Part shown: positions 52,632-60,522 of the stretch, piece after piece
How positions within the stretch are numbered: the first letter of the stretch is position 1
Layout of the letters: each line of letters begins with the position of its first letter
Origin: Bacteroidales bacterium
Lineage (GTDB): Bacteria; Bacteroidota; Bacteroidia; Bacteroidales; FEN-979
DNA: 64,000 nt
Assembly: GCA_025355465.1 (NCBI GenBank)
Contig: JANXZO010000044.1
Location: 16,816-80,815 of the forward strand
Direction of reading: 5' to 3'
Program-made: the position numbers and the translations under genes
The notes under the pieces: generated by a model
Seen by the model: the letters and a program-made list of their open reading frames with translations, nothing else
The model's database searches: none
What the model was told of the DNA's origin: nothing

Positions 52632-53374
52632 GGTTCGTTTTTGCGTGATGATTCTGCCAGTGCCAGTTCACAAAACAACCTTGTCTCTTCCTGCATGGCT
52701 TCGTTTATCGGCAGGGTCTTTGCATTTCGCAGTGCTTCCATGACGGCATGAATGACCGGCAGCGGACGGTCCTGTGTCATTTTTTGCATCATGGTGTAAG
52801 TAAAATCCAGGAGCTTTGATTTCGGAACAACATAATCCACAAGATCCATTGCCAGTGCTTCTCCCGCATTGATCATGTCGCCGGCCATGATAAAGTTCAA
52901 CGATTTCCGGTGGCCGATCTGTTGGGCAGACCTTACCGTTCCGCCCAGGCCGGGGATGATCCCATGGTTGATTTCAGGGAAAGCAAAGAGCGCGTTTTCG
53001 CTGCAGATCCTGATGTGGGCTGCCAGGGCAATCTCCAGCCCGCCTCCGAAACATACACCCTGAATCGCAGCAATGACGGGAATGTTTAGATTTTCCAGAT
53101 AATCGAGAACAGCTTTTCCCGCCTTCATCCTTGCCATCAGATCCTCCTTCCCATGAATCATCGCGAAGAGGTTCTCAAGATTACCTCCGGCCGAGAAATG
53201 TTTGCCTGCCCCATGAATAATTATGCCTTTCAGGGAATCGGCAGAGGTCCATTTACGCAGTATCTCCAAGGGAATAAAATCAGGATCTGCCAGATAATTC
53301 TCAGGCGGATTATCCAGCGTGATAACCCCGATATCGTCGCGCATTTCCCAACTGATCTTATCCAATTTTTCCAT
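52628..53374 (-). CDS. Enoyl-CoA hydratase/isomerase (crotonase) B
   Basis: A 248-residue crotonase with HFSAGGNLENLF for the oxyanion hole, VCFGGGLEIALAAHIRIC and FAFPEINHGIIPGLGG with both catalytic-type Glu residues. Start is the ATG at 53374; a GTG at 53404 would add ten residues. It is distinct from crotonase A, sharing mainly the core motifs. A dehydration or double-bond shift on the growing chain is likely. Confidence 0.85.
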   Translation of the reverse strand: MEKLDKISWEMRDDIGVITLDNPPENYLADPDFIPLEILRKWTSADSLKGIIIHGAGKHFSAGGNLENLFAMIHGKEDLMARMKAGKAVLDYLENLNIPVIAAIQGVCFGGGLEIALAAHIRICSENALFAFPEINHGIIPGLGGTVRSAQQIGHRKSLNFIMAGDMINAGEALAMDLVDYVVPKSKLLDFTYTMMQKMTQDRPLPVIHAVMEALRNAKTLPINEAMQEETRLFCELALAESSRKNEP

Positions 53375-53407
53375 AAATCTGCAATATTCCAGAGTTTCCG
53401 TCACTGG

Positions 53408-53791
53408 TCAATACAATTCCTTTAAAGTCTCAGGAATATCCTGCGGCATGCGTTGCTGGTCCACCAAGACGGTTTTAATTGTTGCACGCGACACCGAAAG
53501 TCCTGTCGACAAGTTAACCATTTTCTGCTCAAAAATGAGGTAAGGATCAACCCGTTTTGGTCTGGTTGCCACCTCAATTTCGTCGAAAAGCTTGATCTCC
53601 CGCTGGTATCGTATGTGAACATCAACCACAACGAGGAATAACCCGCTGCGGTAGATCAGGTCGAGCATCTTTAAATCCCTGAAGAGCTCCCAACGTGCCT
53701 GTTCAAAATAATTCAGGTAAACCGCATTGTTTACATGGCCGTATGAATCAAGCTCATAACCCCGGGCAGTATATTTGGCACGGTGGATCAT
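53408..53791 (-). CDS. Acyl-CoA/ACP thioesterase, 4HBT hotdog family
   Basis: A 127-residue single hotdog protein of YbgC/4HBT type. ELDSYGHVNNAVYLNYFEQARWEL carries the catalytic Asp and conserved His-Asn. It would release or edit an acyl group from the ACP. It overlaps the FabZ-like gene by ATGA. ApeK-type thioesterases have the same place in aryl-polyene clusters. Confidence 0.85.
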   Translation of the reverse strand: MIHRAKYTARGYELDSYGHVNNAVYLNYFEQARWELFRDLKMLDLIYRSGLFLVVVDVHIRYQREIKLFDEIEVATRPKRVDPYLIFEQKMVNLSTGLSVSRATIKTVLVDQQRMPQDIPETLKELY

Positions 53792-54183
53792 TCCTGAATG
53801 AAGTTTCCTTTGAATTTCAAAAAAGTAGCATTCCCTGCGGCAAGGGTAGCCTGAACGTTATATTGTCCTTCAACCGGCTGTTTCACCAACATGTCAAGCA
53901 CCAGCGCAGGATTTTCTACCGGATTTATCAGCACCAGAAACTTGATATTGTCTGATTCTGCGAGTCTTACTTTCCTGCCTACCGCTGAAGTCAGGGTTTC
54001 GAGAATCATCTGAATCTGGCATACTCCCGGCACAACCGGATTATCGGGGAAGTGTCCGTTGAAAATAGGATGGCTTCTGTTAATTGCCAGTGCAGCTAAG
54101 AAACGTTTCATCGAAATCCCCTGCGGGCTCGTTTCCACACGTTCCTCAATGGAATCAACCGTAAAAAAATGGTCACGTAACAT
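53788..54183 (-). CDS. 3-hydroxyacyl-ACP dehydratase-like (FabZ/ApeI) hotdog protein
   Basis: A 131-residue hotdog protein with SHPIFNGHFPDNPVVPGVCQIQMILE, keeping the catalytic His. The FabZ Glu position reads Gln (IQMILE instead of IEAMAQ), a change also seen among ApeI-like dehydratases of aryl-polyene clusters. The ATG at 54183 is used rather than the TTG at 54216. It probably dehydrates 3-hydroxyacyl-ACP. A -7 element precedes it. Confidence 0.8.
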   Translation of the reverse strand: MLRDHFFTVDSIEERVETSPQGISMKRFLAALAINRSHPIFNGHFPDNPVVPGVCQIQMILETLTSAVGRKVRLAESDNIKFLVLINPVENPALVLDMLVKQPVEGQYNVQATLAAGNATFLKFKGNFIQE

Positions 54184-54213
54184 AATCAAGTCTTCAACAT
54201 TCAGAATAGTTGT

Positions 54214-54221
54214 CAAAAATA
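54214..54221 (-). promoter_or_regulatory. Candidate -7 element (TATTTTTG) before the FabZ-like gene
   Basis: TATTTTTG on the minus strand 31 nt before the ATG at 54183, in the gap after the lipoprotein stop. Confidence 0.5.
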
Positions 54222-54254
54222 CAAAAAGTAAAGTAATACCTGAATACTAAATCG

Positions 54255-54890
54255 CTACTGATTTATCCAGCCGAGTTTAATTATTAGTCCGATGCCCGGG
54301 TTATCGATGCGGATATTCTGGACAAAAGTCCCTTTGGGATAATCAAATTCAATGTGGTATTTGTCCCAGGGATTATTGCCGCCGGCGATTCCGGTAACAT
54401 ACAGGGTATTGGGATCGAGATAGTAGTAACAGTCGGTTTTACCATTGTAAAGTACAGGTGCGCTGGTTTTCTTATCGGTGTAAGTGGTAACATCCGCTGT
54501 TGAAAATGAATAAAACATCATGGCCCGCAGATCGGCTTCGATGATCCTGAACAGGGCCTTTTTCTGCATCGGACTGAATATGTAGTGGCTGATGAATTTT
54601 TCCCGGATAAATTCCACATCAAAAATGGTCATTCCGATGTCGTTGGCAAACACGATACGGCAGGAGGTATCTCCACTCTTTTTAATGATGGTAAATCCGG
54701 TGAGATGAAATTCACGAATATCCATGACCGTGCGGAAAAGTGCCTTTTCAAACATCCCCATGAACGGCGACTCCCAACCAGCCGGCTTATGGACAACCTT
54801 CTCTGCCTTTATCAGGGTGCTCTTATCAATCGGTGAGCAACCCCACAAGGTGACCAACAGGCAGAAACTAAGGAATAAGGAACTTCTCAT
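54255..54890 (-). CDS. Lipoprotein of aryl-polyene-type cluster (DUF3261-like)
   Basis: A 211-residue protein with a signal ending in lipobox LWGCS, so anchored as a lipoprotein. The mature part is beta-rich (IREFHLTGFTIIKKSGDTSC; IVFANDIGMTIFDVEF) with a Tyr-rich TDCYYYLDPNTLYV. The size, lipobox and position next to a LolA-like gene match the ApeN lipoprotein; sequence-level similarity is inferred. It overlaps the LolA-like gene by 23 bp. Confidence 0.65.
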   Translation of the reverse strand: MRSSLFLSFCLLVTLWGCSPIDKSTLIKAEKVVHKPAGWESPFMGMFEKALFRTVMDIREFHLTGFTIIKKSGDTSCRIVFANDIGMTIFDVEFIREKFISHYIFSPMQKKALFRIIEADLRAMMFYSFSTADVTTYTDKKTSAPVLYNGKTDCYYYLDPNTLYVTGIAGGNNPWDKYHIEFDYPKGTFVQNIRIDNPGIGLIIKLGWINQ

Positions 54891-55512
54891 CGCTGATGGG
54901 CTTGTTTAACTTTCTGTCCTTGAATTCAATACGTGTATAATCCCCCGAGGCCTCACGCATCACCAGCCGTTCTACGGAATAATCGTTTTTATTAAAATAA
55001 AGTACAATTTCACGAATGGATTCAGCCAGTTTGGATGACTTAGGAGTGAGTTTTGCACTGTACCAGGTTCGTGCATCGGCGAAGCTTGTGTTAAACCGTT
55101 TCTGGTCGTCAAGAAGTGTACCCTGAACGGCACCCAGGATCACGTTGTTGATCTCCCGAAGGACCTTATTGGACTGGATATTCATGCGGTTTTCGGAATT
55201 ATCGTCCTTTACCAGCATCTGGTCCTCGTTGATGATGATCAGGTAGGGGAAAGGCGTTGTATATTCCCAGCGCAGCTTTTTCTCCTTCTTAAAATAAAAT
55301 TTCCCTTTGGAGACGATCTTCTCAGACAGGACGCTCATCTCTTTTTCCTGGATGAAATCGCTCTCTATTGTGATGCTGTTTTTTGCAGCTTCCTGAACTT
55401 TCAGCCGGATCATTCCTGCCTCCTTCGGAGGAATTGGTTGCGGTTGCTGTGCGGCGCAGAAAATGGCTGTCAGCAGGAAGAACGACATTCCCATGTATTT
55501 TCTCTTACACAT
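54868..55512 (-). CDS. LolA-like outer membrane lipoprotein carrier protein
   Basis: A 214-residue secreted protein with a signal (FFLLTAIFCAAQ) and the LolA fold: DFIQEKEMSVLSEKIVSKGKFYFKKEKKLRWEYTTPFPYLIIINEDQML is typical. In aryl-polyene clusters ApeL-type LolA proteins carry the lipid product across the periplasm. It overlaps the polysaccharide deacetylase gene by 8 bp. Confidence 0.85.
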   Translation of the reverse strand: MCKRKYMGMSFFLLTAIFCAAQQPQPIPPKEAGMIRLKVQEAAKNSITIESDFIQEKEMSVLSEKIVSKGKFYFKKEKKLRWEYTTPFPYLIIINEDQMLVKDDNSENRMNIQSNKVLREINNVILGAVQGTLLDDQKRFNTSFADARTWYSAKLTPKSSKLAESIREIVLYFNKNDYSVERLVMREASGDYTRIEFKDRKLNKPISDEKFLIP

Positions 55513-56323
55513 ATGCCGGAAGGTTCGTTAGTTGTGCCATCGATACAATGCGGAGGTCGGTGTTGTGAATAGCCTGAATGGCTTCATCCAGTATACCGGC
55601 CGTAATTTTCTGCGTGTCGTGCATAAGAATGATATCTCCTGGCTGAAGGTTGCCGGTAATTCGTTTGAGAAGTTTCTGCGGGTCGGTAGCGGCGGTATCC
55701 ATCGACCACCGGCTCCAGGCAATTACGGAATACGGGGTCATTCTCAGGGCTTTGCTCACCCTGGGGTTGATAACTCCGTATGGCGGCCTGAAGTACAATG
55801 TTCGTTGTCCGGTAATGCCAAAAATAAGCTCTTCGGTTTTCACCATATCGTGGTGTAGCCGGGCAGGTGACCACAAATCCCAGAAGTTGGTGTGGGAGAA
55901 GGAGTGGTTGGCAAGCGTATGGCCCTCCCTGAACATACGTTTTACAAGTTCTTCGTTGCCGTTGATTTTGTTACCGATGAGAAAGAAGGTGGCCGTGACC
56001 TGGTTTTTCTTAAGGATATCGAGGATGACCGGGGTGTATTCAGCGTCGGGACCGTCATCGAAGCTGAGCGAGACCCATCTCTGACCTCCATCACCGCGAC
56101 AGATCACGGGGGAGTAATGGAATTGTGAGCCAGCCTTGAAGGAGAACAAAACCACGATCATCAGATAGATGAAAACCAGCAGGAGAAAAAACAAAAGCTG
56201 ATGACTGCAGAGCAAACCGATCAATGCGAAATTACAGGGACAGGCAAATGCCTTGATAAGGACCAACGCAAGTACCACCACAAGAAACAGGAGGGTTGTG
56301 GTGCGGAAATTGAGTTTTATCAT
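55505..56323 (-). CDS. Polysaccharide deacetylase family protein, membrane-anchored
   Basis: A 272-residue protein with two or three N-terminal membrane helices (about 8-65) and a NodB-homology domain: SFDDGPDAEYTPVIL (metal-binding Asp-Asp), HTLANHSFSHTNFW (HxxxH), RPPYGVINPRV and ILMHDTQ. It is a Zn-dependent deacetylase acting outside the cytoplasm. A role in removing an acetyl or acyl group from the cluster product or from cell-wall glycan is possible. Polysaccharide deacetylases recur in Bacteroidota aryl-polyene/flexirubin loci. Confidence 0.85.
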   Translation of the reverse strand: MIKLNFRTTTLLFLVVVLALVLIKAFACPCNFALIGLLCSHQLLFFLLLVFIYLMIVVLFSFKAGSQFHYSPVICRGDGGQRWVSLSFDDGPDAEYTPVILDILKKNQVTATFFLIGNKINGNEELVKRMFREGHTLANHSFSHTNFWDLWSPARLHHDMVKTEELIFGITGQRTLYFRPPYGVINPRVSKALRMTPYSVIAWSRWSMDTAATDPQKLLKRITGNLQPGDIILMHDTQKITAGILDEAIQAIHNTDLRIVSMAQLTNLPAYV

Positions 56324-57414
56324 ACCGATCCTACCAGGGTGAAGGTGTGCTCAATGTTGCGGTAGTTATTGCAGATAAGGATGTTATTCACCGGCCGGTC
56401 AAAGTCACCGGAAAAACGAACTGCTTCAGGAACAGTTGCGTGCCGTAGCACCATCGACGAAAGCCAGAGTGCGAATATGCCCGATGTGTGAAATTCCCCG
56501 GAAAGATGTTTGAACACGGCTATGTTTGCATTGGACGGAAGTGACGCGATCATCGCACGATACGATGCATCACCCCCGGGGTCGCCGTTAAGTCCCATCA
56601 CAAAGAGGTCGATACGGCTAAAATCGAGGCCGTTTTTATTAAGAAATTCCGACATTTTCTGACGGATATCAGCATCGCCGGTAGGTTTATAAAGTGTGGT
56701 CATGTCATTAAAGACCGCAAATGAATTCTCTGTTTTCTCACCGGAAAGCAGGAAAAAACCGGCACCTTCGCCTGCCACACTACCGCGTTTTTTATCGCTG
56801 TAGAGGTTGGTCATTCCGGCAGGATCTTTTTTCCAGTGACCCAGTCGCTGGGTGATACGGAATGCATTGGTGGTGAGCTCATCCATGCCGCCGGTCAGAA
56901 CGGTTCGAGACTCACCGTTGCGTATTCTGATGATGGCATCGAGCAAGGCCGATTCGAATGAAAATCCCCGGTGGCAGTAGGTGAAATTATACGCATGACA
57001 CTTCAGCAGCAGGGCGATTTGTCCGCTCACGGTGTTGTGAGTCGACTGGATAAACGAAGTAGGGGTGAGAAGTTCCTCGTGATTACGGATCAGGTTGGTG
57101 AGAAATTTCTCGGTATCCTCGAGACAACCTAACCCGGTTCCCGTAATGATGGCATCCGGCAATTCATATCCGTTATCTGGTAACCTGAATCCGGCATCGT
57201 TGAGACAGATCTTCGAAGCTGAAATCCCCATCTTTATGATCCGGCTCATCCGGCGTACCATGTCGCCAGCCACATACTCCTTGTAATTTGGTTCCTGGCA
57301 TCTGAAAAACTCCGGTCCCGTTGGAACGATCTCGGTTAAAAACTGAGAATTGTCGAGCGTCTTTTGCGCCGAAACCAGTCCAAGACCGTTGATGTAACAA
57401 AATTCACCCATCAT
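56320..57414 (-). CDS. Ketosynthase-like chain-length factor (no catalytic Cys)
   Basis: A 364-residue KS-fold protein that lacks the catalytic apparatus. Where the active KS has TACSSS it reads CHRGFSFESAL (about 147-157), with Gly at the Cys position by eye; the NAHGTGT loop reads GLNGDPGGD and the GHTLGAAG loop reads HLSGEFHTSG. This is the pattern of KSbeta/chain-length factors. It overlaps the KS upstream by ATGA, so the two are likely a KS-CLF heterodimer, setting chain length. Confidence 0.85.
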   Translation of the reverse strand: MMGEFCYINGLGLVSAQKTLDNSQFLTEIVPTGPEFFRCQEPNYKEYVAGDMVRRMSRIIKMGISASKICLNDAGFRLPDNGYELPDAIITGTGLGCLEDTEKFLTNLIRNHEELLTPTSFIQSTHNTVSGQIALLLKCHAYNFTYCHRGFSFESALLDAIIRIRNGESRTVLTGGMDELTTNAFRITQRLGHWKKDPAGMTNLYSDKKRGSVAGEGAGFFLLSGEKTENSFAVFNDMTTLYKPTGDADIRQKMSEFLNKNGLDFSRIDLFVMGLNGDPGGDASYRAMIASLPSNANIAVFKHLSGEFHTSGIFALWLSSMVLRHATVPEAVRFSGDFDRPVNNILICNNYRNIEHTFTLVGSV

Positions 57415-58622
57415 TTATTAAAAACCTTTTTCAAAATTATCGTGGAATTATTCCCACCAAAGCCGAATGAGTTTGAAAGCACGGAGTTGACAGGACCTTT
57501 GCGCAGCTGGGTTACAGGCCGGATACTTAGTTCCTTCATCGGAGTTGTCCAGTTCAGGTTGGGAAATATGGTGTCGTTGCCCATGGAAAGCAACGATATC
57601 ACGGCTTCTATGGCACCTGCAGCGCCTAAAGTATGTCCTGTAAATGCTTTGGTAGAACTAAATGGAGGAACAGAATTCCCGAAAATTTTCTCTATGGCGA
57701 CACCTTCGGAAAGGTCGTTGTTCTGTGTGCCGGTACCATGAACATTGATGTAGCCGATCTGTGCTGGGTCGATTCCGCTCATATCCAGTGCAGCCTGCAT
57801 GGCGAGTGAAGCGCCGGTGCCTTCGGGGGAGGAGGCGGTTTGATGGTAGGCATCGTTGGCGTTACCATAGCCCATCAACTCCCACAACGGCTGTTTCCCG
57901 GCTTTGGCAACCATTTCCTCCGATTCGAGCACCAGGTAGGCGGCTCCTTCACCAATTGTGAGTCCGGCCCGGTTCTCATCAAATGGCTTGCAACCTCCCC
58001 GGTCGAGGATCATGAGCGTATTAAAACCATTCACGGTAAACCGTGTCAGCGAATCTGTTCCTCCAACAACCATTCGATCGATCATACCTGCTTTGATCAT
58101 CTGCGCACCAAGCATCATCGCATTGGCCGAAGAACTGCATGCAGTGCTGATCGTGGACACGAAATCGCGGATACCGAGAAAGTCGGCAATACGTTCCGTC
58201 GAATCTGCGCAATCGTGGTTAACCACGTTGCGAAGTCGACCTTTCGCATTGTTTTCGAGGTATTCGACGAAAAAATTCTCGGTCCGGTCCATGCCGCCAA
58301 CCGTTGTGGCAGAGATGAGCCCGGTTCTTGCATCCTCAACCTTGGCAATACCCGCCGATTCGATCGCCTCCTTGGCTGCCACCATACCCAACAGGGCTGT
58401 GCGGGTGAAGTTTGCGTTTACGCTGTGGCCGGTCATCGTGAGCAACCCGGTATTGGTCTGCTTTACCTCTGCTACCGGAATTTTTCCCTGGTGAAGGCTT
58501 TTAAACAATGTTATTTCACCGATTCCCGGGCGCGAAGCAAGCAACGACTCAAGAGTTTCAGAACGATTGTTCCCGATCGCACAAATTATTCCGTAACCGG
58601 TAATATATACCCTTTTCGACAT
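57411..58622 (-). CDS. Beta-ketoacyl synthase (KSalpha), first gene of the cluster
   Basis: A 403-residue condensing enzyme with Cys162 in STISTACSSSANAMML, His in NVHGTGTQNND and SSTKAFTGHTLGAAGAIEA. All three catalytic residues are in place. It is the partner of the CLF-like protein. A TACTTTTG element is 24 nt upstream; the gene is the first of the long minus-strand run towards 48.3 kb and lies next to the IS remnants that bound the cluster. Confidence 0.93.
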   Translation of the reverse strand: MSKRVYITGYGIICAIGNNRSETLESLLASRPGIGEITLFKSLHQGKIPVAEVKQTNTGLLTMTGHSVNANFTRTALLGMVAAKEAIESAGIAKVEDARTGLISATTVGGMDRTENFFVEYLENNAKGRLRNVVNHDCADSTERIADFLGIRDFVSTISTACSSSANAMMLGAQMIKAGMIDRMVVGGTDSLTRFTVNGFNTLMILDRGGCKPFDENRAGLTIGEGAAYLVLESEEMVAKAGKQPLWELMGYGNANDAYHQTASSPEGTGASLAMQAALDMSGIDPAQIGYINVHGTGTQNNDLSEGVAIEKIFGNSVPPFSSTKAFTGHTLGAAGAIEAVISLLSMGNDTIFPNLNWTTPMKELSIRPVTQLRKGPVNSVLSNSFGFGGNNSTIILKKVFNK

Positions 58623-58646
58623 TCCGGGAAATTAGATAATTCAGTG

Positions 58647-58654
58647 CAAAAGTA
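58647..58654 (-). promoter_or_regulatory. Candidate -7 element (TACTTTTG) of the KSalpha operon
   Basis: TACTTTTG on the minus strand 24 nt before the KSalpha ATG at 58622. It is the likely main promoter of the 58.6-48.3 kb run. Confidence 0.6.
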
Positions 58655-58748
58655 GGAAATTATGATGAGGATTTCATGCTATCTTTGTTTTCGACTCAAA
58701 AAGATGCTTGCAGAAAAGGATATGGAACTTGGGATCAAAACAGAGCTG

Positions 58749-59336
58749 CTAAAAAAAAAGATAGAACAGTGGAAGAGCGCAAATCGATAATCCGCAAATA
58801 TGTTTCCCAGGTGATGAAAGTAGCAACCGTGGCCAGTATGGCAGGCATGAGTCTACAGCCATGTGTTTTATTTCAAGAGAGGAGATCACTTCAAGTTTAT
58901 CAAGAATCACACAGGCATAATGGGCAACCAGGTTCTCACCGGGATCATTCTTAACATCAACCACTGCCATCGCCCCAACTTCAATACCCCGTTTAACCGC
59001 TTGATCTTTTCCACTCCAGAACCTGCCAATATGTGCAGTTTTCTTGCCGCTTTTTGGCAGATAAGAGGGGTCAAAGGCGAGAATAAGTTCTTTGGAGCAG
59101 CTTTGCTGAATGAGGGTTTTGTTAAACTCCGCCCAGGCCAAAGGCTTGCTCATTTGGTTCCGATACGTTTGCTCAGTAAACAAACCATAGCGGGCCATGT
59201 TAATAAAGTTGTATTTGCCGCGGAGTCCCATGTAAAGAATCAAAAGATGTTTAAGAAATTTTTGTCTGGGTTTGGTTGTTTTGCCAATCTTTGCTATTAT
59301 TGCAGTGATAAGGCTTTCGGCTTTATTGAGAAGCAT
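58749..59336 (-). pseudogene. Truncated IS4-like DDE transposase
   Basis: An open frame of 195 codons. Residues 1-160 read like a DDE transposase N-half (HLLILYMGLRGKYNFINMARYG; ELILAFDPSYLPKSGKKTAHIGRFWSG; VGAMAVVDVKNDPG), with the first catalytic Asp in FDPSY. After HMAVD the frame turns to unrelated text, so the C-terminal half with the remaining catalytic residues is missing. Confidence 0.7.
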
Positions 59337-59527
59337 CTTGGTTTGGAGTTTTCGAACACTACAAAACAGATGCTTTTCTCTTTTGGCTTCAGCCTTTCTT
59401 GCAGGTTTTTACGAATATGCCATTGTTAACTTCATTGTTTGAAATTTACCGGAGTATTGTTATAAGATTCAACCCAACTACCTCCCTGTAATTCAACCGT
59501 ATGTTTTGGATGATCGGCATATCCTGG
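59337..59527. other. Noncoding spacer between transposase fragments
   Basis: 191 bp with no convincing gene. A Lys/Arg-rich open stretch continues upstream of the IS4-like start (59337-59395) and then meets a stop, consistent with decay. No terminator or promoter seen. Confidence 0.4.
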
Positions 59528-59872
59528 TCATTTAGGTCCCTGCCGGTGATCTTCGCCCTTATTCCGGCCCTTCAACCCTGGGCAACGATGCCCGCAGGCA
59601 ATATTATATCCGTGCTGGTTCCCGCAGCATTGTGCCCTTACAACCTCATTGGTTGATAATAATGCTAATTCTTTAATCCCCATATTCAGAGTAACTCTAG
59701 AAATACCTGAAAGTTTCGACACCTTACTTAGACCGCCCCTTCCCATACTTTCTGCGTCAGCAGCTAAAACGATTCTGGTTTGTCTCTCATTTAAAAAAGG
59801 AAGTATTTTTTTATACTTCAGCTGAATTAGGTTATCTGTTTGCATACATTTTGTATTTCTACAAATGTACAT
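59528..59872 (-). pseudogene. ISAzo13-like transposase N-terminal fragment
   Basis: 114 codons. LPFLNERQTRIVLAADAESMGRGGLSKVSKLSGISRVTLNMGIKEL matches the helix-turn-helix start of ISAzo13-type transposases. The frame then runs into unrelated Cys/Gly-rich text and stops, so only the N-terminus remains. Confidence 0.75.
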
Positions 59873-59873
59873 A

Positions 59874-60061
59874 TTATTTCGTTACGAATACATAATCAAA
59901 TTGTACTCCATGGTGAATATGCTCACAGATCATGTCCAGCGCCAGTTGTGGTTTGGTCTTGAATACCATTTTGTGATTTGGAATTCCAGCCTTTTGACAT
60001 CGTCCCGGATCATCAATCCACTGCTGTGGAAGAAACAACCGAGTCAAACCCATGTTTAATT
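59874..60061 (-). pseudogene. IS701-like transposase internal fragment
   Basis: On the minus strand LTRLFLPQQWIDDPGRCQ then KAGIPNHKMVFKTKPQLALDMI is readable, which is the core text of IS701/DDE_5 transposases (RLYLPxxW, AGIP, FKTKPxLAL). It ends in a stop at 59874-59876 and has no proper N-terminus. It lies in a different frame from the unrecognised ORF that overlaps it. Confidence 0.7.
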
Positions 60062-60291
60062 GAGGCCTCCAGCTGTTTTATTCTCCACTGGCCCTTTGAG
60101 CAGCGCACCACAGGCATTTTACGCGCAAAACTATTTTTTTGCTTTTCTTCAAGCTGGTTCTCTGTTTCTCCATGAAAAACATTCTTTCGAATGGCTGAAA
60201 CAAAACATTTGATTCCTGATTTATTCAAACCAAAACGGGTTTGAAACTTTGAAATAAATGCATTACTTTTGATCGAGGCCCTGGTTTTCAT
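60013..60291 (-). pseudogene. Unrecognised ORF in the transposase remnant zone
   Basis: 92 codons, basic and Ser/Lys-rich (MKTRASIKSNAFISKFQTRFGLNKSGIKCFV). I do not recognise it. It overlaps the IS701-like text in another frame and may be the N-terminus of a frameshifted transposase. Confidence 0.3.
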
Positions 60292-60522
60292 AAATCTTAA
60301 GTTTTTAGTGAAGAATTAACCTAAGATAATGATTATCAGTGTCTTAATTACGCGTATTTTACATAGTTATAAAAAAGTTATTAACATTAATATATTGATT
60401 AACTGATAGTTAAAATGCATACATAACTAATATTTTGCTTCGAAATCTCAATATTTTCAATACGATTATTGAACAATCTCAATTTACCAAAGTAGAAATA
60501 CTCACAACCTAAAACAAAAACG
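60292..60522. other. AT-rich intergenic region before the T9SS gene
   Basis: 231 bp, strongly AT-rich. It should hold the promoter of the T9SS gene, but I found no exact TAnnTTTG match; TAATATTTTG near 60428 is a near-miss with one extra base. Confidence 0.4.

Larger units (their letters stand above)
58749..60291. mobile_element. Cluster of decayed transposase fragments
   Basis: A 1.5-kb stretch between the cluster and the T9SS gene that contains parts of at least three transposases in different frames: an IS4-like DDE fragment, an ISAzo13-like N-terminus and an IS701-like fragment, plus an unrecognised ORF. No complete element or clean inverted repeat was found. It marks an old insertion hot spot at the cluster boundary. 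Confidence 0.7.

Noticed and set aside
24292..58622. Claim that the cluster makes ladderane lipids
   Set aside because: The gene types overlap with proposed ladderane loci, but no ladderane enzyme has been proven by sequence alone and the core is closer to aryl-polyene loci.
58676..58954. Plus-strand open frame upstream of the IS4-like fragment
   Set aside because: It overlaps the promoter and decayed transposase text on the other strand, and its translation matches no family.
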